Shown here: positions 8,504 through 11,943 of the stretch, one piece after another
How positions within the stretch are numbered: the first letter of the stretch is position 1
How the letters are laid out: each line of letters opens with the position of its first letter
Assembly (NCBI GenBank): GCA_001662425.1
Contig: BDDC01002571.1
Location: forward strand, 1 to 11,943
DNA length: 11,943 bases
Source of the DNA: Chlamydomonas sphaeroides
Taxonomy: Eukaryota > Chlorophyta > Chlorophyceae > Chlamydomonadales > Chlamydomonadaceae
Direction: 5' to 3'
Notes under the pieces: generated by a model
What the model saw: only the letters and a program-made list of their open reading frames with translations
The model's database searches: none
What the model was told of the DNA's origin: nothing
Program-made: the position numbers and the translations under genes

Positions 8504-11500
8504 TCAGCCCTGCGGCTGCCCCTGCCGCTGCCCCTGCCCCTGCCAGCCTGGCGCCGCCGGCGGCCCGCCGGGCTGCTGCTGCGCCTGTAGCTGCTCCGCC
8601 AGGAACCCGAGGCAGCTCAGGTCCTCACCAAACATGCCGCCGGCGCCGTTGGCGGCGGCGCCGGAGGCGGACACGCGGCCCTGCGCCACCGCCGTCGGCT
8701 TGGGCAGCGCAGCCGGCGGCGGCGCCACCGCCGGGCCGGGCGCTGCCGTGCCGCCGTAGCGACGCAGCCGCTGGTGGTACTCCGAGAGGTGCTCCGGAAG
8801 CGTCGGCTGGATTACGCCCCAGGAGCCGAAGCCGCCAATCATCGCCGGGCCGCCGCTGCCGCCGCCGTTGCCGCCGCCGACTGCGCCGCCGCCGCCGCCA
8901 GCAACGGCAGCGGCGGCGGTGGCTTCCGCCGAGGACCGCGCCGCCGCCAGCACGCCCGCCAGCGCGCCGAGCGTGCCGCTGCCGTCGCCGCTGCTGCCAA
9001 AGCGGCCGACGCCGCTGCCGCCGCCGCCGCTGCCGATGGCGCCGCCGAAGAAGCTGTCCGACGCCGCCGACGGCTCCCGGGTCACAAACTCGCGCCCGCC
9101 AGCGGCGCCACCGGCCGCGGCGGCGGCGGCTGCGGGGCTGAACCGGTCGGCGCCGTCGATCATCATGTAATCATCGACGGCGCCGCCGCCGTGGCCGCCA
9201 TGTGCATGGCTTACGCGGCCGTAGCCGCCGCCACCGCTGATGCGGGGGCGCGGCTCGTCTTCATCCATGGCCTGTCCAGAACGGAGGAGGGCGAGCCGGG
9301 AAGCAGACAAGGTTGGTACCCTTAACCCAACGGGGCACCCTGCTCCCGTACCCTCGTGCCGCTCTACAGCGCCGAACAGCTGTACGGCACACACTGGACA
9401 ACAGCGTCCGTTGGAAACCTAATGCAGGCGCATAACGACAGTAAAGGAAGCCTGTGACTAGTGCACTGGTGCTTAGATCAAGTAGGGAGGTTGATAATCG
9501 TACGCTGGACCCTCATCCGAGGGGCACCCACCTGCAACACGTCATCGGCCATCGCCACCGCCGTCGCCTCGGCCGTGGCCTCCGCCGCCGCCGCCGCCTG
9601 GTAGCTTCCGGCTGCAGCAGCAAACAGGTCGAGGCCGCCAGCGCCGCCAGGCCAGGCCAGAGCCGCGTTGGCGGCGCCGCCGGGCGGCGCCGCCAGGCTG
9701 GGCATGCCGGCGGCGCCGCCGCCGGGCAGCAGCGACGGCGGGTGCAGGCCCGCAAAGGCGCTGACGGCGCCGCTGAACGTCGGCGGCGGCATACCGCCGG
9801 CGTTGCCGTCGCGGTGTGCGCCGGCGGTGGGCATCAGCGGCAGCGTCACTGTGGAACCCGCCGCCGCCGCCGCTTGGGCCCGCATTTGTAACGACGCGGG
9901 CAGCCCTGCGTACGGCGCCGCCAGCAGCGACGCCGGCGGCGGCGGCGGCGGGGGCGGGGGCGCATGACCCAGCATCAGCGATGCGGCGGAGGCCCGCCGG
10001 ACGATGGCGCCACCGCCACCGCCGCCAACACCAACACCGTCACCGCCAAGCAGCTGCGCGCCGCCGCCGCCGCCACTGCCGCCGCCGCTGCCCTGCGCCG
10101 CCGCCGCCGCCAAGAGGTTCCCAGCCGGCGCCGAGCCCACGCCCTGCGTGCCGACGGCAGGGCCGGCGGAGGCCCGCCTGCCGACCGCGAGCAGCGAGCC
10201 AGCCCCGCCGCCGCCGCCGCCGCCACCGCCACCGCCGCCGCTGCCGCCGCTGCCGTGGTGGTGCAGCAGATGCTGCAGGATGCCGATCGACCCAGCTCCG
10301 GGCAGCTCGCCTACCGCCGGCGACGGCGGCCTCGGCAGCGGCGCACCGCCGCCGCCGCCAGCGTCGCCGGCCCCCGGCGACGGCGGCACCGTGTGCATGT
10401 GCGCCGAGCCAGGGCTCGCCATGCCGCTGCCGCCGCCGCCCCCGCCGCCGAGCCCAAGGCCGAGGTTCAGGTTGAGGCCCAATGGGCCCAGGCCCAGGCC
10501 CAGGCCGCCGGCGGCGCCGCCGGGCGCCGCCGGCAAGTAGCCGTGGCCGGTGGCGGCGGCGGAGGGCGCGGCCGAGGTGCCGGCGGAGGCGGCCGAGGGT
10601 GTGCGCGGCAGCATAAGGCCGCCGTGCAGCGTCAGGCCCAGCGGGCCCAGGCCCAGGCCCAGGCCGGAGCCGTCTCGCGAGGTGTCGCGGCTGTGCGGGT
10701 GGGAGCCGGTGGTGAGCGCGGCGGAGGAGCCGCCGGCGCTGGGCTGCTTGGACAGAAGGCCTGGGTGGGGTCGGGAGGCGCGGGGAGGGGCGTATGGTGC
10801 CGTGAGAGGATGGGGTGGGAGCTTAAGTTCCCGCGTGCTGGGTAGGGCATTGCGCTGCGATGAGAAACGACGTCATGTCGTGCATGGGGTATGCGTGGGG
10901 ATCGCGCATGGGGCGGTTGGTGGGGTGCGGTGGGCGGATGGTGGGGTGCACGGGGAGTCGGGGGCAAGAACACGAGCGCCTGGGGGGCGGCCACGGCTGC
11001 GGGCTGTCTGGGCTTGCCGCGCAAGCACACGTGTTCCCTCCAGCCGGCGCCGGACGGGCGGCGATCGTGACAGATCCCATGACGGCCCGTTTACCGCGAG
11101 GGTCGCGGACACAGGTCGAACGCCTCATCATATGCGCACAATGTAAGGCACGGTCGCTGACAGGGGCGAACGCTCGTCACAGATGTGCAAGTGTGTTCCA
11201 GTGTTAATGTGTATGGTACCAGGTGTAGTAAGCTTCCATGTAGGTCTGCAGCCCTGCCCGCTCACCCCTCAGGTCCTGGCTCATCTGATGCTGGTAGCCG
11301 CCGCCGCCGCCGCCCAGCGGCCCGCTGCCGCCGCTGCTTGTGCGGCCCAGCGGCGCCGCCAGCGCCGCGGCCGTGGCGGCCGCCGCCGCCATTGACGTGC
11401 CCGCCCCAGCGCCGCCGCCGCCGCCGGCGGTTGCGCCCAGCCCACTGGCGACGCTGGAGTTACGCGGCAGACTGACGCGCGTTGGCTGATACACAATCTC

Positions 11501-11943
11501 GTCCTCCTCCTCGCCGTCGGCGCCGGCCCGTCCGCCGCCCCCGCCGCCGCCGCCGACACCGCCGCCAGCGCCGCTGTCGGGTGCTGCTGTCACGGCAATC
11601 GGCACGGGAACGGGCACAGGGACTGGGACCGGCACCGGGACCGGGACCGGGACAGGGATGGGCAGCTGCCGAGGGCCCGGCGGCGCTGTCGACCCCGCCG
11701 CCACGGCGGCCGCCGTCGCCGCCGCCGCCGGAGAGCTGCGCGTCGGTGGCTGCGGGTGTGGGTTGTGGGGTTGTGCCGGGTGCGGCCGGTGGTCGCCGTT
11801 GGCGGCGGTTGGCGGCGGCGGGTGGCCGTTGGCGGTTGGCGGCTGACGGCTGGGCCCGTGGTGGTGGAAGTGCCCGTCCTCAACGGCCTGCTGCATGGCC
11901 GCCTTGAACGACCGTACGGCACGCGCCAGGTCCCTGGCGGCGG
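8504..11943 (-). CDS. Large Gly/Ala/Pro-rich low-complexity protein, C-terminal three exons, runs off the right edge
   Basis: Exons 11943-11266, 10760-9532 and 9271-8504 (stop at 8506-8504) join with matching phase. The first intron is phase 1 with donor GTGAGC and acceptor CACCCAG; the second is phase 0 with donor GTGGGT and acceptor GGACAG. About 890 residues are visible. The window edge opens with a helical-looking LARAVRSFKAAMQQAVEDG. His/Pro-rich sequence, nine Pro-Val dipeptides (11656-11603), a Gly run, EEEDEIVYQPTR, long Gly and Ala runs and a poly-Pro run follow. There are two RRASA motifs (about 10163-10177 and 9985-9999), a 13-residue repeat GLGLGLGPLGL(T/N)L (10665-10627 and 10506-10468), DDVLQ-AMDEDEP across the last junction, and a more ordered stretch GSWGVIQPTLPEHLSEYHQRLRRYGG-like near the C-terminus (described, not assigned). 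Most of this is predicted disordered. I do not recognise the family; any folded or catalytic domain must lie right of the window. The RRAS motifs suggest basophilic-kinase sites (inference). Confidence 0.78.
10468..10506 (-). repeat. Internal protein repeat copy 2 (GLGLGLGPLGLNL)
   Basis: Second Gly-Leu unit, extended by NLGLGLGG in frame. The single residue change from copy 1 is Thr to Asn. The DNA also differs at several third positions (for example CCA TTG against CCG CTG). Confidence 0.85.
10627..10665 (-). repeat. Internal protein repeat copy 1 (GLGLGLGPLGLTL)
   Basis: Thirty-nine bases encode a 13-residue Gly-Leu unit. It matches the unit at 10468-10506 in 12 of 13 residues, 159 bases away in the same exon. 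Both lie in the low-complexity gene. Confidence 0.85.
11603..11656 (-). repeat. In-frame hexanucleotide repeat encoding nine Pro-Val dipeptides
   Basis: Nine six-base units of the type CC(G/C/T/A)GT(C/G/T) on the coding strand encode (Pro-Val)9 between PI and PIAV. The unit variation is at third positions, so the amino-acid pattern is kept while the DNA drifts. Alternating Pro-Val is expected to be extended and stiff. Confidence 0.85.

Noticed and set aside
8236..9141. 301-codon Arg/Ala-rich plus-strand frame
   Set aside because: Antisense of the low-complexity gene's last exon; GC-rich triplet runs are open in several frames.
9964..10845. 293-codon Ala/Arg-rich plus-strand frame
   Set aside because: Antisense shadow of the 10760-9532 exon, whose phase-matched splice sites support the minus strand.
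11204..11265. Continuation of the low-complexity frame to a TAA at 11206-11204 (C-terminus ...YTWYHTH)
   Set aside because: A strong GTGAGC donor at 11265 joins in phase to the 10760 exon, which continues in the same low-complexity style; intron read-through is the better explanation.
11886..11943. Resemblance of LARAVRSFKAAMQQAVEDG to the amphipathic helix of TatA/TatB proteins
   Set aside because: Too short and without the membrane helix in view; no identity can be claimed.

Overview
The window looks like nuclear DNA of a chlamydomonadalean green alga (Chlamydomonas/Volvox group). The basis is GC-rich coding sequence with C or G in most third codon positions, several small exons separated by introns of about 120 to 750 bases, donors of the GTGCGT/GTGAGC type, proteins swollen with Gly/Ala/Pro runs, and TGTAA motifs of the kind this lineage uses for polyadenylation. 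The species cannot be named from the sequence alone. There is no sign of bacterial operons, CRISPR arrays, rRNA/tRNA genes or intact transposon enzymes.

Layout. (1) 367-1945, minus strand: the 5' part of an ABCG-type ABC transporter gene. Five exons can be joined in frame into about 157 residues carrying the N-terminal strand, Walker A and the Q-loop. The rest lies beyond the left edge. (2) 1946-5012: a 3 kb divergent intergenic region with lower GC, holding degenerate interspersed repeats and a short tandem repeat but no convincing gene. (3) 5013-6377, plus strand: a complete three-exon gene for a 252-residue FHA (forkhead-associated) phosphothreonine-binding protein of the plant FHA2 / Fhl1-like type, with a basic nuclear-localisation-like patch and a low-complexity tail. 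(4) 6378-8503: a convergent intergenic region with simple repeats and a G-quadruplex motif. The only TGTAA motifs serving each strand are placed so that the two flanking 3'UTRs could overlap. (5) 8504-11943, minus strand: the last three exons (about 890 residues) of a large, mostly disordered Gly/Ala/Pro-rich protein of unknown identity, running off the right edge.

The three genes are not an operon and no shared pathway is evident. Genes 1 and 2 are divergent; genes 2 and 3 are convergent. The gene models were made by reading splice junctions by eye and checking phase and family alignment. The most notable points are two GC-AG introns proposed for the transporter, the possible antisense 3'UTR overlap, and internal repeats in the unknown protein and in the intergenic DNA. 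I did not find a clearly new biological system.
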